Shown: one piece after another, positions 42,244-51,657 of the stretch
Layout of the letters: every line of letters begins with the position of its first letter
Numbering within the stretch: position 1 is the stretch's first letter
DNA from: Devosia ureilytica
GTDB taxonomy: Bacteria > Pseudomonadota > Alphaproteobacteria > Rhizobiales > Devosiaceae
Assembly (NCBI RefSeq): GCF_024273195.1
Contig: NZ_JAMZCU010000005.1
Location: 146,398-210,397 of the forward strand
Reading direction: 5' to 3'
Length of the DNA: 64,000 nt
The notes under the pieces: model-generated
Told to the model about the DNA's origin: nothing
What the model saw: the letters and a program-made list of their open reading frames with translations, nothing else
Database searches by the model: none
Made by a program: the position numbers and the translations under genes

Positions 42244-43236
42244 TCAGACTTTTGCGCCGGGGGGCAGCTTGTCGAGTTCGGTATGCAGCAGGCCGTCGGC
42301 GTCGATGCGCACGGGGATGGGGTCGGAAACCTCCCCAATGAACGAGCCGTCGGGCGCGTCATGGAGAAAGCCCATGAACACCAGGCCCGCATCGGTCTCG
42401 ACGATCTTGCCGGCATAGCGGCTGCCCTGGGCCCCATCAAAGAAGGGGCCGGGCGCCACGTCCCAGGGACCGAACGGATCATCGGCCATGAGGTAGTGCG
42501 TGCCGCGGACGGGCTTTTCAGGATTGAAGCGCTTATAGGCTTCCGACCAGTGCGACCCATCGGTGCAGAACAGCATGTACCATTTGCCATTGGCCTTGAA
42601 GACCTGCGGCACTTCCATCTGCCCGAACATGCCCCCGGCATAGACGGGTGGTTGCAGCGTCCAGGTATAAAGGTCGGGCGAGGTGGCAAAGCCGATCGTG
42701 CCGCCGGCATTGGGTTCGGCCGTGCCGGGCTGGCGGGCAACGAAATACATGACCCAGCCGTCTCCCTTGGGGTTCTTCATCACCCAGGGATCGCGGAAGG
42801 CGCGGTCATGCCAGTGGCCGGGGGTATATTCCTCATAGTCCGGGCCGGACAGATCGAGCGCCAGCCCATCGCCGACGCGGGTCCAGTTGTGCCCGTCGAT
42901 TGAGGTCGCATGGCCCAGCCGCTGCTTCATGCCCTCCTCGGCATGTTCGGTGCCGGTATAGAACAGATGCCAAAGACCGGTATCGTCACGCAGGGTCGAA
43001 CCGGTCCAGGTGGTCCAATCGTCCCATGCCACCGGATCGGCCGGCCTGAACGTGGTGCCCAGATGCGTCCAGTTGACCAGGTCCTTGGAAACCGCATGAC
43101 CCTGGGTGACATTGCGATGGCGCATGTCGGGATGGGCGAGAGTATTGTCGGCCTGCAGGAAATAGGCGTGATAATCCGCGCCGTCCTGGTAGATCCAGAA
43201 ATCCCAAATCCATTTGTCTTTAAGAGCAATAACCAC
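42244..43236 (-). CDS. Clan GH-J glycosidase (GH32/GH68-like beta-fructosidase)
   Basis: A 330-residue, five-bladed beta-propeller enzyme without a signal peptide, so cytoplasmic. The three clan GH-J acidic residues can be placed: the nucleophile Asp12 (KWIWDFWIY), the transition-state stabiliser Asp149 in AFRDPWVM (the RDP motif) and the acid/base Glu208 in GQMEVPQVF. The first motif differs from the WMNDPNG of typical GH32 and lacks the C-terminal beta-sandwich module of classic invertases. Together with the sugar importer and LacI regulator it suggests that a fructoside such as sucrose or a fructo-oligosaccharide is imported and then cut inside. Confidence 0.8.
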   Translation of the reverse strand: MVIALKDKWIWDFWIYQDGADYHAYFLQADNTLAHPDMRHRNVTQGHAVSKDLVNWTHLGTTFRPADPVAWDDWTTWTGSTLRDDTGLWHLFYTGTEHAEEGMKQRLGHATSIDGHNWTRVGDGLALDLSGPDYEEYTPGHWHDRAFRDPWVMKNPKGDGWVMYFVARQPGTAEPNAGGTIGFATSPDLYTWTLQPPVYAGGMFGQMEVPQVFKANGKWYMLFCTDGSHWSEAYKRFNPEKPVRGTHYLMADDPFGPWDVAPGPFFDGAQGSRYAGKIVETDAGLVFMGFLHDAPDGSFIGEVSDPIPVRIDADGLLHTELDKLPPGAKV

Positions 43237-43265
43237 TGGTCTCGTCTTTCAAAAAGATATGCCGC

Positions 43266-44144
43266 TCAGCCCTTGACGCCGGTTGAGGCGATCGAGGCGA
43301 TAAAGGCGCGTTGCAGAAACAGGTAGAAGGCCAGCACAGGGACGGTAATCAGCGAGAGATAGGCCATGATCTCGCCCCAGGCGCGGTTGAGCTGGAAGAA
43401 ATATTGCAGACCCACCATGACGGGGCGGTAAGTCTCCTCCTGCACCACCATGAGCGGCCAGAGATATTGGTTGTACATTGCCAGGAACTTTAGGATTGCC
43501 GCCGTCGCCAGCACCGGGCCGGCCAGCGGCATGACGATCCGGCGATAGACCTGCCACCAGCTGGCGCCTTCGACACGTGCAGCCTCGATCAACTCGCCCG
43601 GCAGGTCCTTGAAATACTGGACGAAGAGGAAAATCGTGAGGCCATCGGCCACAAAGGGGATGATCTGCACCTGATAGGAATTGAGCCAGCCATAGCTAAG
43701 GCCATCGAGCCCGAGCCAGGGCAGCTTGGACGCGATGAGCAGGAGCGGAATGGCGATGGTCTCGAAAGGCACGATCAGCGTTGCCAGGATCAGCGTCAGC
43801 ACCAGTTCCCGCCCGCGCCAGTCAACGAAGACGAAGGCAAAGGCCGCCGCCGAACAGACCATGAGCGAAAGCACCACCGTGATCCCGGTGACGACGACGG
43901 AATTGAAGATGAAGAGCCCCACCGGCGCGCGGCGGAAGGCGTCGAAATAGTTGTCGAGCGAGATATCGCCCACCGGCAGGAAGGCGCGCAGGCTGCGCGT
44001 GTCGCTGAGCAGCTGCGCGTCGGGCTTGAGGCTCGACATCAGCATGAAGACCAGCGGGAAGACGAACATCAGGGCAATCAGGCCCAGCACGGTGTAACGC
44101 ACCACAAGGCGCAGACCATGATTATCCGCGGTGATCTGGGCCAT
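43266..44144 (-). CDS. Sugar ABC transporter permease 2 (MalG type)
   Basis: A 292-residue permease with six helices and the cytoplasmic EAA loop ELIEAARVEGASWWQVYRRI near residues 190-210. It pairs with the first permease in the inner membrane. The ATG at 44144 overlaps the preceding gene's stop by one base (TGATG), so the two are translationally coupled. It ends 29 bases before the glycosidase. Confidence 0.95.
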   Translation of the reverse strand: MAQITADNHGLRLVVRYTVLGLIALMFVFPLVFMLMSSLKPDAQLLSDTRSLRAFLPVGDISLDNYFDAFRRAPVGLFIFNSVVVTGITVVLSLMVCSAAAFAFVFVDWRGRELVLTLILATLIVPFETIAIPLLLIASKLPWLGLDGLSYGWLNSYQVQIIPFVADGLTIFLFVQYFKDLPGELIEAARVEGASWWQVYRRIVMPLAGPVLATAAILKFLAMYNQYLWPLMVVQEETYRPVMVGLQYFFQLNRAWGEIMAYLSLITVPVLAFYLFLQRAFIASIASTGVKG

Positions 44145-45217
44145 CACTTCTTCTCCCGGGTCAGCCAGCGCTGCAACAGCGAGATGGCGAGGACGAACAC
44201 GAACAGGATCACCGAAATGGTCGAGCCACCCGATATGTCCTGCTTGCCATAGCCGCGCTCGACGGCCTGGAAAACGATGGTTTGCGTGGAGTCGAGCGGA
44301 CCGCCGCTGGTCATGACATCGATCTGTGCGAAGAGCGCGAAGGCCTGCATGGTGATGACGATCAGCACCAGTACCGCCGTGTTGCGCAGGCCCGGCCAGG
44401 TCACATAGCGGAAGGTCTGCCAAGGGCTGGCGCCCTCAATGGCCGCAGCCTCGTAAAGGGACGGGCTGATCGTTTGCAGGCCCGAAAGCCAGATGACCAT
44501 GTGGAAGCCCACGGCCTGCCAGATCGACATGGCGATAATGGCGCCAAGGGCAGTGTTGGGGTTGCCCAGCCAGTCAATGCGCGGGAAAGCCCCAAAGGTC
44601 AGGGCGCCCAACAGATTGTTCAAAAGCCCGCTCTGGCCGTCATAGATGAAGCGCCACAGCAGCGACACCACCACGATCGAGACCACAACCGGCATGAAAT
44701 AGACGGCGCGGAAGAAATTGATGCCGCGCAATTTCTGGTTGATCAGCAGGGCCAGCACCAGCGCCAGCCCGCCCTGGAGTGGCGCCACCACCATGACGAA
44801 GATCACCGTATTGACGATCGCCTTGATGAACACGACATCGCGCGCCAGGACATAGATGCGATTCTCGCCAAGGGACAGGCTGAACCATTCCCGCATGCCG
44901 TCGAATTGCGGATAATCTGGGTTGTTCCGCGTGAAGCCGCGCAGGGCCGGATAGGTGAGCGAGCCGTCGTCGGTGCGCAGCACGCTGCCCGCTTCGTCCT
45001 TTTCCGGCTCGAGGACTAACAGGCCCACGCCCAGCAGTTGCGAATAGTTGCTCAGGCCCACGAACTGCGTCGGGTTGGGCGAGATCAGTCGCTGGTTGGT
45101 AAAGCTGAAGCCAATTGCAAAGATGAAGGGCAGCACGATGAACAGCGCCATCAGTGCGGCAGCCGGGCCGGCCATCATCCAGCCGGTGGCATTGGAACGG
45201 GTGAACTTGGAGGCCAT
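44144..45217 (-). CDS. Sugar ABC transporter permease 1 (MalF type)
   Basis: A 357-residue permease. The first helix is MMAGPAAALMALFIVLPFIF. A periplasmic insert of about 85 residues (roughly 52-130) follows, then five helices with the EAA loop SLYEAAAIEGASPWQTFRYV. Such inserts are seen in MalF-like subunits. The ATG at 45217 lies 71 bases after the solute-binding protein gene, the gap holding a stable hairpin (45239-45264). Confidence 0.95.
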   Translation of the reverse strand: MASKFTRSNATGWMMAGPAAALMALFIVLPFIFAIGFSFTNQRLISPNPTQFVGLSNYSQLLGVGLLVLEPEKDEAGSVLRTDDGSLTYPALRGFTRNNPDYPQFDGMREWFSLSLGENRIYVLARDVVFIKAIVNTVIFVMVVAPLQGGLALVLALLINQKLRGINFFRAVYFMPVVVSIVVVSLLWRFIYDGQSGLLNNLLGALTFGAFPRIDWLGNPNTALGAIIAMSIWQAVGFHMVIWLSGLQTISPSLYEAAAIEGASPWQTFRYVTWPGLRNTAVLVLIVITMQAFALFAQIDVMTSGGPLDSTQTIVFQAVERGYGKQDISGGSTISVILFVFVLAISLLQRWLTREKK

Positions 45218-45238
45218 CTGCCACGAACCTTTCAAATC

Positions 45239-45264
45239 GGGACCCCGGCTGGCGCCGGGATCCC
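45239..45264 (-). terminator. Hairpin between binding-protein and permease genes
   Basis: GGGATCCCGG and CCGGGGTCCC pair with one mismatch around CGCCAG. There is no T-run. Such hairpins often stabilise the 3' end of the abundant binding-protein message or partly terminate, giving more binding protein than permease. Confidence 0.55.
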
Positions 45265-45288
45265 TCTAGAGTCACGAGGGGGCGGACT

Positions 45289-46545
45289 CTAGAAGCCGTA
45301 ATTGTCGTTCTTGGAGATGTCGGCGTCGATTTCATCAACGGCGGAGTCCAGCGTGTCCTGCACGTCGGCACCATTGGCGATGTCGGCGAGCGCCTTCTCG
45401 AACACCTTGGCGGCCACGACATAGCCAGGGGTCACGGGGCGCACGAGGGCTTGGGCCTCGGACAGGCCAAAGAACACGGCCAGCGGCCCACCTTCCTCGT
45501 AGTTCTCCGTCAGCGCCGCCGCCGAGGCGGTCGCCGGGATCAGGCCGATCCCGTTGGAGAAGTCGGCCAGGTACTTGTCCTGAAGGGCAAATTCGATGAA
45601 CGCGGAAGCGCCATCGGGATGCTCGGAGGTTGCCGCCACGCCGAACTGCCAGGAGGCAGCACCGATCTTGGGGCCATTGCCGAAATCGGGCGCGGGAAGG
45701 AACAGCACGTCTTCATAGGCATCCAAGGTGCCCAGCGCCGCCCAATTGCCATTCCAGGAGAAGGCATATTTGCCGCTGTTGAAGCCATTATCGCGGTCGG
45801 CCGGGTCCTGGGTGGCCTGGGCATAGCCCTCTGTGAACAGGCCCTGCCACCAAGTGCCGAATTCCACGGCTGCTTCGCCGTTCAGCACGCCTTCGGCAGT
45901 GGTATAGGTGGAGCGGTCGATGATGTCGCCGCCAAAACTCTGCAGGAAGGGCGAGAAGGCATAGGGATACCATTCACCGGTCCAGGCGGTGCCCAGGTCG
46001 AGGGCATGATCGAACTTGCCCGAGGCCTTGGCCTTGGCCAGCGCATCCATGAATTCTTCGCCGGTCCAGGGTTGCTCGAGCGTCGGAACGCGCAGGCCCA
46101 GCTCATCGAGATAGGACTGGCGGGTGACCAGCGAGATCGCCGCATCCCACAGGCCGATGGAATAGAGCTCGCCGTTCCACACACCCTTGGTGCCGGGCAG
46201 GTAATTGGCGATCTTGGCTTCGTCGATCTGCAGCGGCTGCATATAGCCCGACCAGGCCCAATTGGGCATCACCGGACCATCGACGTCCAGAATATCGGGA
46301 AGGTTGCCCGCCAGGGCACCGGCAACGACGCTGTCATTGTAGGCTGCCTGCGGAAAGCTCTCGATTTCCACGACCCAGTCGGACTGGCTGGCGTTAAAAT
46401 CGGAAATGATCTGGTTGATGATGTTGGATTCAACCTCGTTGCCAGCGCCGTGGTACCACATGGTCAATGTGGTCTGGGCGAAGGCAGCGCTGCTCATGGC
46501 GCTGGCGAAAGCGAGGCTCGCGGCCAATAGGCTTAGGGATTTCAT
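45289..46545 (-). CDS. Sugar ABC transporter substrate-binding protein
   Basis: A 418-residue periplasmic binding protein of the MalE class. Signal peptide 1-23 ends AFA before Gln24. The mature start TTLTMWYHGAGNEVESNIIN is typical of carbohydrate-binding family 1, and there are many Trp/Tyr in the putative binding cleft (GPVMPNWAWSGYMQPL, ALDLGTAWTGEWYPYAFSPF). The start overlaps the lacI stop (ATGA) and its AGGAGGAG ribosome site is inside lacI. It is the main transport gene of the LacI-led operon. Confidence 0.95.
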   Translation of the reverse strand: MKSLSLLAASLAFASAMSSAAFAQTTLTMWYHGAGNEVESNIINQIISDFNASQSDWVVEIESFPQAAYNDSVVAGALAGNLPDILDVDGPVMPNWAWSGYMQPLQIDEAKIANYLPGTKGVWNGELYSIGLWDAAISLVTRQSYLDELGLRVPTLEQPWTGEEFMDALAKAKASGKFDHALDLGTAWTGEWYPYAFSPFLQSFGGDIIDRSTYTTAEGVLNGEAAVEFGTWWQGLFTEGYAQATQDPADRDNGFNSGKYAFSWNGNWAALGTLDAYEDVLFLPAPDFGNGPKIGAASWQFGVAATSEHPDGASAFIEFALQDKYLADFSNGIGLIPATASAAALTENYEEGGPLAVFFGLSEAQALVRPVTPGYVVAAKVFEKALADIANGADVQDTLDSAVDEIDADISKNDNYGF

Positions 46546-47618
46546 GTTTCTCTCCTCCTTGAGTTCAGTTGGGTGACATTGGCGTCACGGGTCAGGACGC
46601 TGTCGCGCCAGGCAACCGGAGCCGACACGTGTTCGCGGTTCGGTTCACCGGGTTTGGTCGAGCCACCGATGAGGCGCAGCAGCTTGTCGGCAGCGCGCGC
46701 GCCCATGGCGGCATAGGGCAATACGGCGCTGGTCAGGCCGGGATGCAGGTGTTCGGCGATCATGCGGTAGTCGTCATAGCCGGCCACCGACATCTGCTGG
46801 GGGATAGCGACGCCCCGGTCGCGCAGGAGGCCGTAGACGCGCATTGCCATCTTGTCATTGGCGCAGCAGATGACGGTGGGTTCGGCCTTGAGCACGCGGT
46901 CCAGCGCATCCCAGAGCAGGTCGAATTCATGCGTGGGGCTGGGCAGTGCGCCGACCTGGATCAGTCGTTCGTCGACTGCGATCCCGTGCTGGGCATGCGC
47001 CCGGTGGTAGCCGGCGACGCGCAGGCCGCAAGCCACTTGATGCTCGGGCAGCGTCAGGTAGGCGATGCGCTGGTGGCCGCGCCTGATCAGCCCATCGACC
47101 AAGGTGAATTGCCCGCCTTCGTCATCGGGCAGGATGCAGGGGGTTTCAGCGGCATCAAAGCAGTTGACCAGGACAATCGGCAGGTCGCGCAGCGAGGCCG
47201 GCAGGGTCACTTCCCTATGGTATTCGGCCACATAGAGAATGCCTTCCACGCGATGCTCGCGGAAGGTCTGCAAGAGCGTGGGGATACGATCTGCCTGCCC
47301 GCCGCTGTCGGCAATGAGCAGGGTGCGGTTCGACTGGCCGATGACGCGCTGGGCGCCTTGCACCAGGTAGATTTCCGGCAGGCCTGCATCTTCGAACTGA
47401 TGCGTGGTGCTGATGGCGCCAGTGATCATGCCGATCAGGCCCGAGCGTTGCGAGCGCATGGTGCGCGCCGCACTGGACGGCACGTAATTGAGCGCCAACA
47501 TGGCCTGTTCGACGGCCTCGCGGGTCGCCTGGTTGACCGGCGCATCGCCGTTCATGACCCGGCTCACCGTCTTGGGCGAAACCCCTGCTGCCTTGGCGAC
47601 ATCGTAAATCGTAGCCAC
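46542..47618 (-). CDS. LacI-family transcriptional repressor
   Basis: A 358-residue repressor starting at GTG 47618, chosen because GGAGGA precedes it and the next residues are the LacI helix-turn-helix (ATIYDVAKAAGVSPKTVSRV). The ligand domain resembles periplasmic sugar-binding proteins (AYLTLPEHQVACGLRVAGYH, ICCANDKMAMRVYGLLRDRG). It is the first gene of the operon it probably controls. The 3' end overlaps the binding-protein start by four bases, so repressor and importer are co-expressed and feedback-controlled. Confidence 0.94.
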   Translation of the reverse strand: MATIYDVAKAAGVSPKTVSRVMNGDAPVNQATREAVEQAMLALNYVPSSAARTMRSQRSGLIGMITGAISTTHQFEDAGLPEIYLVQGAQRVIGQSNRTLLIADSGGQADRIPTLLQTFREHRVEGILYVAEYHREVTLPASLRDLPIVLVNCFDAAETPCILPDDEGGQFTLVDGLIRRGHQRIAYLTLPEHQVACGLRVAGYHRAHAQHGIAVDERLIQVGALPSPTHEFDLLWDALDRVLKAEPTVICCANDKMAMRVYGLLRDRGVAIPQQMSVAGYDDYRMIAEHLHPGLTSAVLPYAAMGARAADKLLRLIGGSTKPGEPNREHVSAPVAWRDSVLTRDANVTQLNSRRRET

Positions 47619-47706
47619 TTTATTCCTCCTCCGGTTGAATCGATTGCCCAACTTACCCTCTTGGGGTTCAGACGTATCGATCCACCGAGATGTCCGCGGC
47701 GCTCTG

Positions 47707-47764
47707 ATGACACCGATGTCATGACATCGGTGTCATAAATGAATGAGTTGTTGCCTGGAGTCAA
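47707..47764 (-). promoter_or_regulatory. Promoter and 30-bp LacI-type operator palindrome
   Basis: On the minus strand TTGACT (47764-47759) and ATTTAT (47740-47735) form a promoter with an 18-bp spacer. Immediately downstream, overlapping the -10, 47707-47736 is a perfect 30-bp palindrome built of ATGACACCGATGTCA and its inverted copy. Each half resembles a LacI operator with a central CG (TGACACCG / CGGTGTCA), so two dimers may bind side by side. The rest of 47619-47977 holds no gene I can find. Confidence 0.8.
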
Positions 47765-47977
47765 GCCGCGTCTGGCGGTGGGCAGCAGCAATTGCCGCCC
47801 ACAGGCATTTTTTGAAGGTTTTGACGGGGCGGAATCAACGGACGCCACCTAGTCCCCAATGCCGCCGCTAACGCGCCCAGCCTTGCGTTGGACCGCATCA
47901 AAGTCACCTCGATCAGTGGGAACGCTTTACCGCCTCCCCGCCTTATCTCCTCCAAACGCCGCTGACCCGGAGGACTG

Positions 47978-48589
47978 ATGCAGGTTGGAACGATGAGAGC
48001 GCCTTCCACGCTGGCCCATATTTGCGTTGACATGCAGAACCTGTTTGCGTTCGACACGCCTTGGCATGCGCCCTGGCTGGGCCGCGTCCTGCCCGCCATC
48101 GAAGAGGTCGCCGCCCGCTTTGCTGACCGCACCATCTTCACGCGCTTCGTCCCGCCCCGGGTGATCGAGGCCGCAGTCGGTCATTGGAAGGACTATTACG
48201 CCCTCTGGCCGGACATGGTGGGCGAAAGGCTGACGCCGGACCTTATCGATCTCGTGCCGTCCCTGCGCCGGCTCGTGCCACCCGCCGAAGTCCTGGATAA
48301 GCCGGTCTATTCGCCGTGGTGGTCCGGTGATTTGCACCGGGCGTTGCGGGCCCGCGGCGCTTCGTCAGTGATCATCACCGGCGGGGAAACCGATGTCTGC
48401 GTGCTCGCGACAACGCTCGGTGCCATCGACCTTGGGTATCATGTCTATCTGCCGCTGGACGCCCTGTTCGGCTCGGCGGACCCAACCCATGATGCCATGC
48501 TCGACATCTACCGCAGCCGTTTTCAGGCGCAGCTGACTGTTACCAGTGTCGGGGAACTGATCGACCTCCGGCAGGAGGCGGGCCTATGA
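47978..48589 (+). CDS. Isochorismatase-like cysteine hydrolase
   Basis: A 203-residue hydrolase with the family triad Asp18 (ICVDMQNLF), Lys108 (EVLDKPVYS) and Cys141 (GGETDVCVLATTLGA). Such enzymes cleave amides, ureas or vinyl ethers; the substrate is not evident. CGGAGG six bases before the ATG at 47978 sets the start. The stop overlaps the next gene by four bases (ATGA), so it is co-translated with a luciferase-like oxidoreductase. Confidence 0.9.
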   Translation: MQVGTMRAPSTLAHICVDMQNLFAFDTPWHAPWLGRVLPAIEEVAARFADRTIFTRFVPPRVIEAAVGHWKDYYALWPDMVGERLTPDLIDLVPSLRRLVPPAEVLDKPVYSPWWSGDLHRALRARGASSVIITGGETDVCVLATTLGAIDLGYHVYLPLDALFGSADPTHDAMLDIYRSRFQAQLTVTSVGELIDLRQEAGL

Positions 48590-49545
48590 CGCTGATCGGA
48601 TACCATGCTTCGCACGAGCAATTCGCGCCAAGTGACTTGATCGGCTTCGTCCGCGCCGCCGAGGCAGCGGGCTTCGATTGCGCCAAATCCTCCGATCACT
48701 TCCATCCCTGGAGTGACCGGCAGGGGCAATCGGGCTTTGCCTGGTCATGGCTGGGCGCGGCCATGCAGGCGACGTCACTGCCAATGGGGATAATCTCAGC
48801 GCCCGGCTACCGCTATCATCCGGCCATACTGGCGCAGGCAGCCGCCACAATCGGAGAGATGTTCCCGGGGCGCCTTTGGCTGGCGCTCGGCAGCGGTGAG
48901 GCAATCAACGAAGCCATCACCGGCGAGGTCTGGCCTGACAAGGCCGAGCGCAACGCGCGCCTGCGCGAATGCGTCGACGTGACCAGGGCCTTGTTTGCCG
49001 GGGAGACCGTAACGCATCGCGGCCGGGTGAGGGTCGTCGAGGCCAAGCTTTATTCGCGTCCGTCGACACCTGTTCCCCTGTTCGGAGCGGCTGTCTCTGA
49101 AGCGACGGCCGCCTGGGCCGCAGGCTGGGCCGATGGACTGTTGACGACCGGCGGCGAGCCCGACGCTGTCGCCCGGGTGATCAATGCCTTCCGCGACAAT
49201 GGCGGCGCCGGCAAGCCCATCCACATCCAGCATGCCCTCTCCTGGGACAGAACCGAGGAAGAGGCCGTGCACAATGCTCTTGAGCAATGGGGACCGCTTT
49301 CGGCGGCAGGGGACACCAACTGGAACCTCAGTCGGCCCAGCGATTTCGACGCCATTGGCGCGCTGGTGACGGAGAAAACGATCCGCCAGCGCGTCGCCGT
49401 CTCGGCCGACCTGGGCTGGCACCAAGCCCGCATCGCGGCTCTGACGGACCTCGAGGTTGCGGCCGTTCACCTGCACTGCGTCGGCCGCAATCAGCAAGAC
49501 TTCATCGAGGCCTTTGGCGGCAAGGTTCTCCCGGCGCTGAGATGA
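48586..49545 (+). CDS. Luciferase-like (LLM) flavin-dependent oxidoreductase
   Basis: A 319-residue TIM-barrel oxidoreductase of the bacterial-luciferase superfamily. Typical parts are ADEAGFDxxxSSDHF-like sequence (here AAEAAGFDCAKSSDHFHPW), ATIGEMFPGRLWLALGSGEA and GGEPDAVARVINAF. It resembles the TIGR03885-type branch, which probably uses FMN instead of F420. The substrate is unknown. It is translationally coupled to the isochorismatase-like gene before it and convergent with the trehalohydrolase gene. Confidence 0.88.
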   Translation: MTLIGYHASHEQFAPSDLIGFVRAAEAAGFDCAKSSDHFHPWSDRQGQSGFAWSWLGAAMQATSLPMGIISAPGYRYHPAILAQAAATIGEMFPGRLWLALGSGEAINEAITGEVWPDKAERNARLRECVDVTRALFAGETVTHRGRVRVVEAKLYSRPSTPVPLFGAAVSEATAAWAAGWADGLLTTGGEPDAVARVINAFRDNGGAGKPIHIQHALSWDRTEEEAVHNALEQWGPLSAAGDTNWNLSRPSDFDAIGALVTEKTIRQRVAVSADLGWHQARIAALTDLEVAAVHLHCVGRNQQDFIEAFGGKVLPALR

Positions 49546-49608
49546 GCCTTGCCGGCAGGGAGCCGAAAGTCACCCGGTCGAAACCATGCTTCCGATCAAC
49601 GACATGTC

Positions 49609-51387
49609 CTACTCCTCAGATGGACGCGTCCAGGTCCAGGCCACCGCGCTCCAGGGGCCGAGGCGCAACACTTCGCCGTGCTGGGCGAAGTCGCCGGTGG
49701 TGATTGGCGGACCGTTGACGACGCAGGCGAGGTCGGCGGGCCTGTCGCTGGCATTGAGCGCCATGGTCAGCACGCCACCTTCGAAAATCCAGCTGACCAC
49801 GATGGCCGTGCCGTGCCGGCCTGTTCGTGCATCGAGACACGGCGTCGCAGCCAGAGGCCAGAGACGCTCGCGGCGCCACGATGCCAGGGTCTGGAAACGG
49901 GCAAAGGCCGCCTGGCGCTCCGGCTGCTCGAACTCGGTCCAGTCGATCACCGCGCGCTGGAAGGTTTCGAGCGCGTTGGGATCGGGCAGGTCTCCCTCCT
50001 CGACCTCCTCCTCAAAACTTTCGCGCATCTGCGTGTAGCGTTCGGCGCGCACTTGGGCGGCCGCCGCCTCGGGCAGATCGACGAAGAATGGAAAAGGTGT
50101 TCGCAGATGCGCTTCCTCGCCCATGAAGAAGAGCGGCACCTGGGGCGCTAGCATGGTTACGAAATGCAGGAAGTCGAGTTTTTCGGCACTGACCCGGTCC
50201 GGCAGGCGCTTGCTATCGGCGCGATTGCCGATCTGGTCATGGTTCTGCACATAGGAGACGAAGGCATCCAGAGGCAAGCGGCTGGCCGGCTCACCGCGCG
50301 AGGTCCCATCGCTTCCGCCCTCAGCCTCACCATCATGGATGAAACCGTCGGCCAGGCCCTTTTCGAGATCCGCGACAGGATCGCTGCCCATTTCATCGTA
50401 GCCATTCTTGCCTTCGCCGGTGACCAGGTAATGCAGCACATGGTGGATGTCGTCATTCCACTGCGCCGTGAAATCCTTGGGCTGGTTGGCGGCGTCACGG
50501 TCCAGCCAGGACGCGATATTGTCCATGTTCTCGATAATGAGCTTTGCGTCGCCCTTCACGCTGCGGGCCACCTTGGCCAGGTCGCCCAGGAACAGGTCGC
50601 GCGCCTCTGTCTGGATTTCGTGGATCGCATCAAAGCGCAGGCCGTCGAAATCGAACTCCCCAAGCCACATGCCAGCATTCTCGTAGTAGAACTGCCGCAC
50701 CATTTCCCGGGTAAAATCAATGCCTTTGCCCCAGGGCGTCTCGACGTCATTGTCGAACCATTCGGGCGCATAGCTCTCGATGAAATTGTCGAACTTGCCG
50801 AAGTGGTTGTAGACCACGTCGAGGATGAGACAGAGGCCCAGTTCATGGGCCCGATCAACCAGGCTTCGCAGGTCTTCCCGGCTGCCATAGGCTTCTGCCG
50901 GGGCATAGATCAGCGTCCCGTCATAGCCCCAGTTGCGCCGGCCGGGAAAGGCATTCACGGGCATGATTTCGAGGGCGGTGAACCCGGCATCGCGAAAGTG
51001 TTCGAGCCTTTTGGCGAGCCCCGCAAAAGTCCCTTCCGGGGACGCTGTGCCCACATGCACTTCGCAAATTATGGTTTCGTGCCAAGGGCGCAGGGGCTCT
51101 TTCCGGCCGCTGGGCAGCAGCGGCGCGCAGACGACGCTCCAGCCCGCAGTCCCCCCGTCCTGCTGGCGTGACGCCGGGTCCGGGAAAGCCTTGCCGCCAA
51201 TGGCGAACCGATAGCGCGTACCGGGTCCGCAATTGTCTGGTCGCGCGGACCACAAGCCTGCCTCGTCCCGAACCATTGGCACCGGTTCGCGATCCTTGAG
51301 AATGAGGTCGATGTTCTTTGCGCTGGGCGCCCAGAGGCGGAATTGGGTGGTGGTGTCGTCGAGGTGGGGGCCAAATCGAGAGGGCAT
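49609..51387 (-). CDS. treZ: Malto-oligosyltrehalose trehalohydrolase-like GH13 enzyme
   Basis: A 592-residue GH13 enzyme. The N-terminal domain (1-95, FGPHLDDTTTQFRLWAPSAK) is the TreZ-type beta-sandwich. The catalytic barrel carries WGYDGTLIYAPAEAYG, LILDVVYNHFG, the nucleophile Asp253 (GLRFDAIHEI), the acid Glu286 (LIIENMDN) and QNHDQIGNRA with His383-Asp384. TreZ releases trehalose from the trehalosyl end of malto-oligosaccharides after TreY has rearranged it. TreY is not in the window, so the function as TreZ depends on a distant treY. The start is at 51387. Confidence 0.85.
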   Translation of the reverse strand: MPSRFGPHLDDTTTQFRLWAPSAKNIDLILKDREPVPMVRDEAGLWSARPDNCGPGTRYRFAIGGKAFPDPASRQQDGGTAGWSVVCAPLLPSGRKEPLRPWHETIICEVHVGTASPEGTFAGLAKRLEHFRDAGFTALEIMPVNAFPGRRNWGYDGTLIYAPAEAYGSREDLRSLVDRAHELGLCLILDVVYNHFGKFDNFIESYAPEWFDNDVETPWGKGIDFTREMVRQFYYENAGMWLGEFDFDGLRFDAIHEIQTEARDLFLGDLAKVARSVKGDAKLIIENMDNIASWLDRDAANQPKDFTAQWNDDIHHVLHYLVTGEGKNGYDEMGSDPVADLEKGLADGFIHDGEAEGGSDGTSRGEPASRLPLDAFVSYVQNHDQIGNRADSKRLPDRVSAEKLDFLHFVTMLAPQVPLFFMGEEAHLRTPFPFFVDLPEAAAAQVRAERYTQMRESFEEEVEEGDLPDPNALETFQRAVIDWTEFEQPERQAAFARFQTLASWRRERLWPLAATPCLDARTGRHGTAIVVSWIFEGGVLTMALNASDRPADLACVVNGPPITTGDFAQHGEVLRLGPWSAVAWTWTRPSEE

Positions 51388-51657
51388 GAGAAAAGTCCGA
51401 AAGTAGGGACCTCGGAAACGGTGGCAAGTGTTGCCTGGTTCCCGTTTCAGCAATCGCGCCGCCCTCGCGGGGTCACCGGACACTGACGCCCCGATCATGT
51501 CGCCATGCTGCCATCGGCCTCGCGCCCGTTTGCGGCGCGACGTCTACTCACTGCCGCGCCGCGCCAATGCTGCTATTGTTGCTGTCGGTGGTGGCCGAAC
51601 CAGCTTGGTCGCCGCTTTGTAAGGACGAAAACGTTCGACACTATCGAGGAGGCTCCC

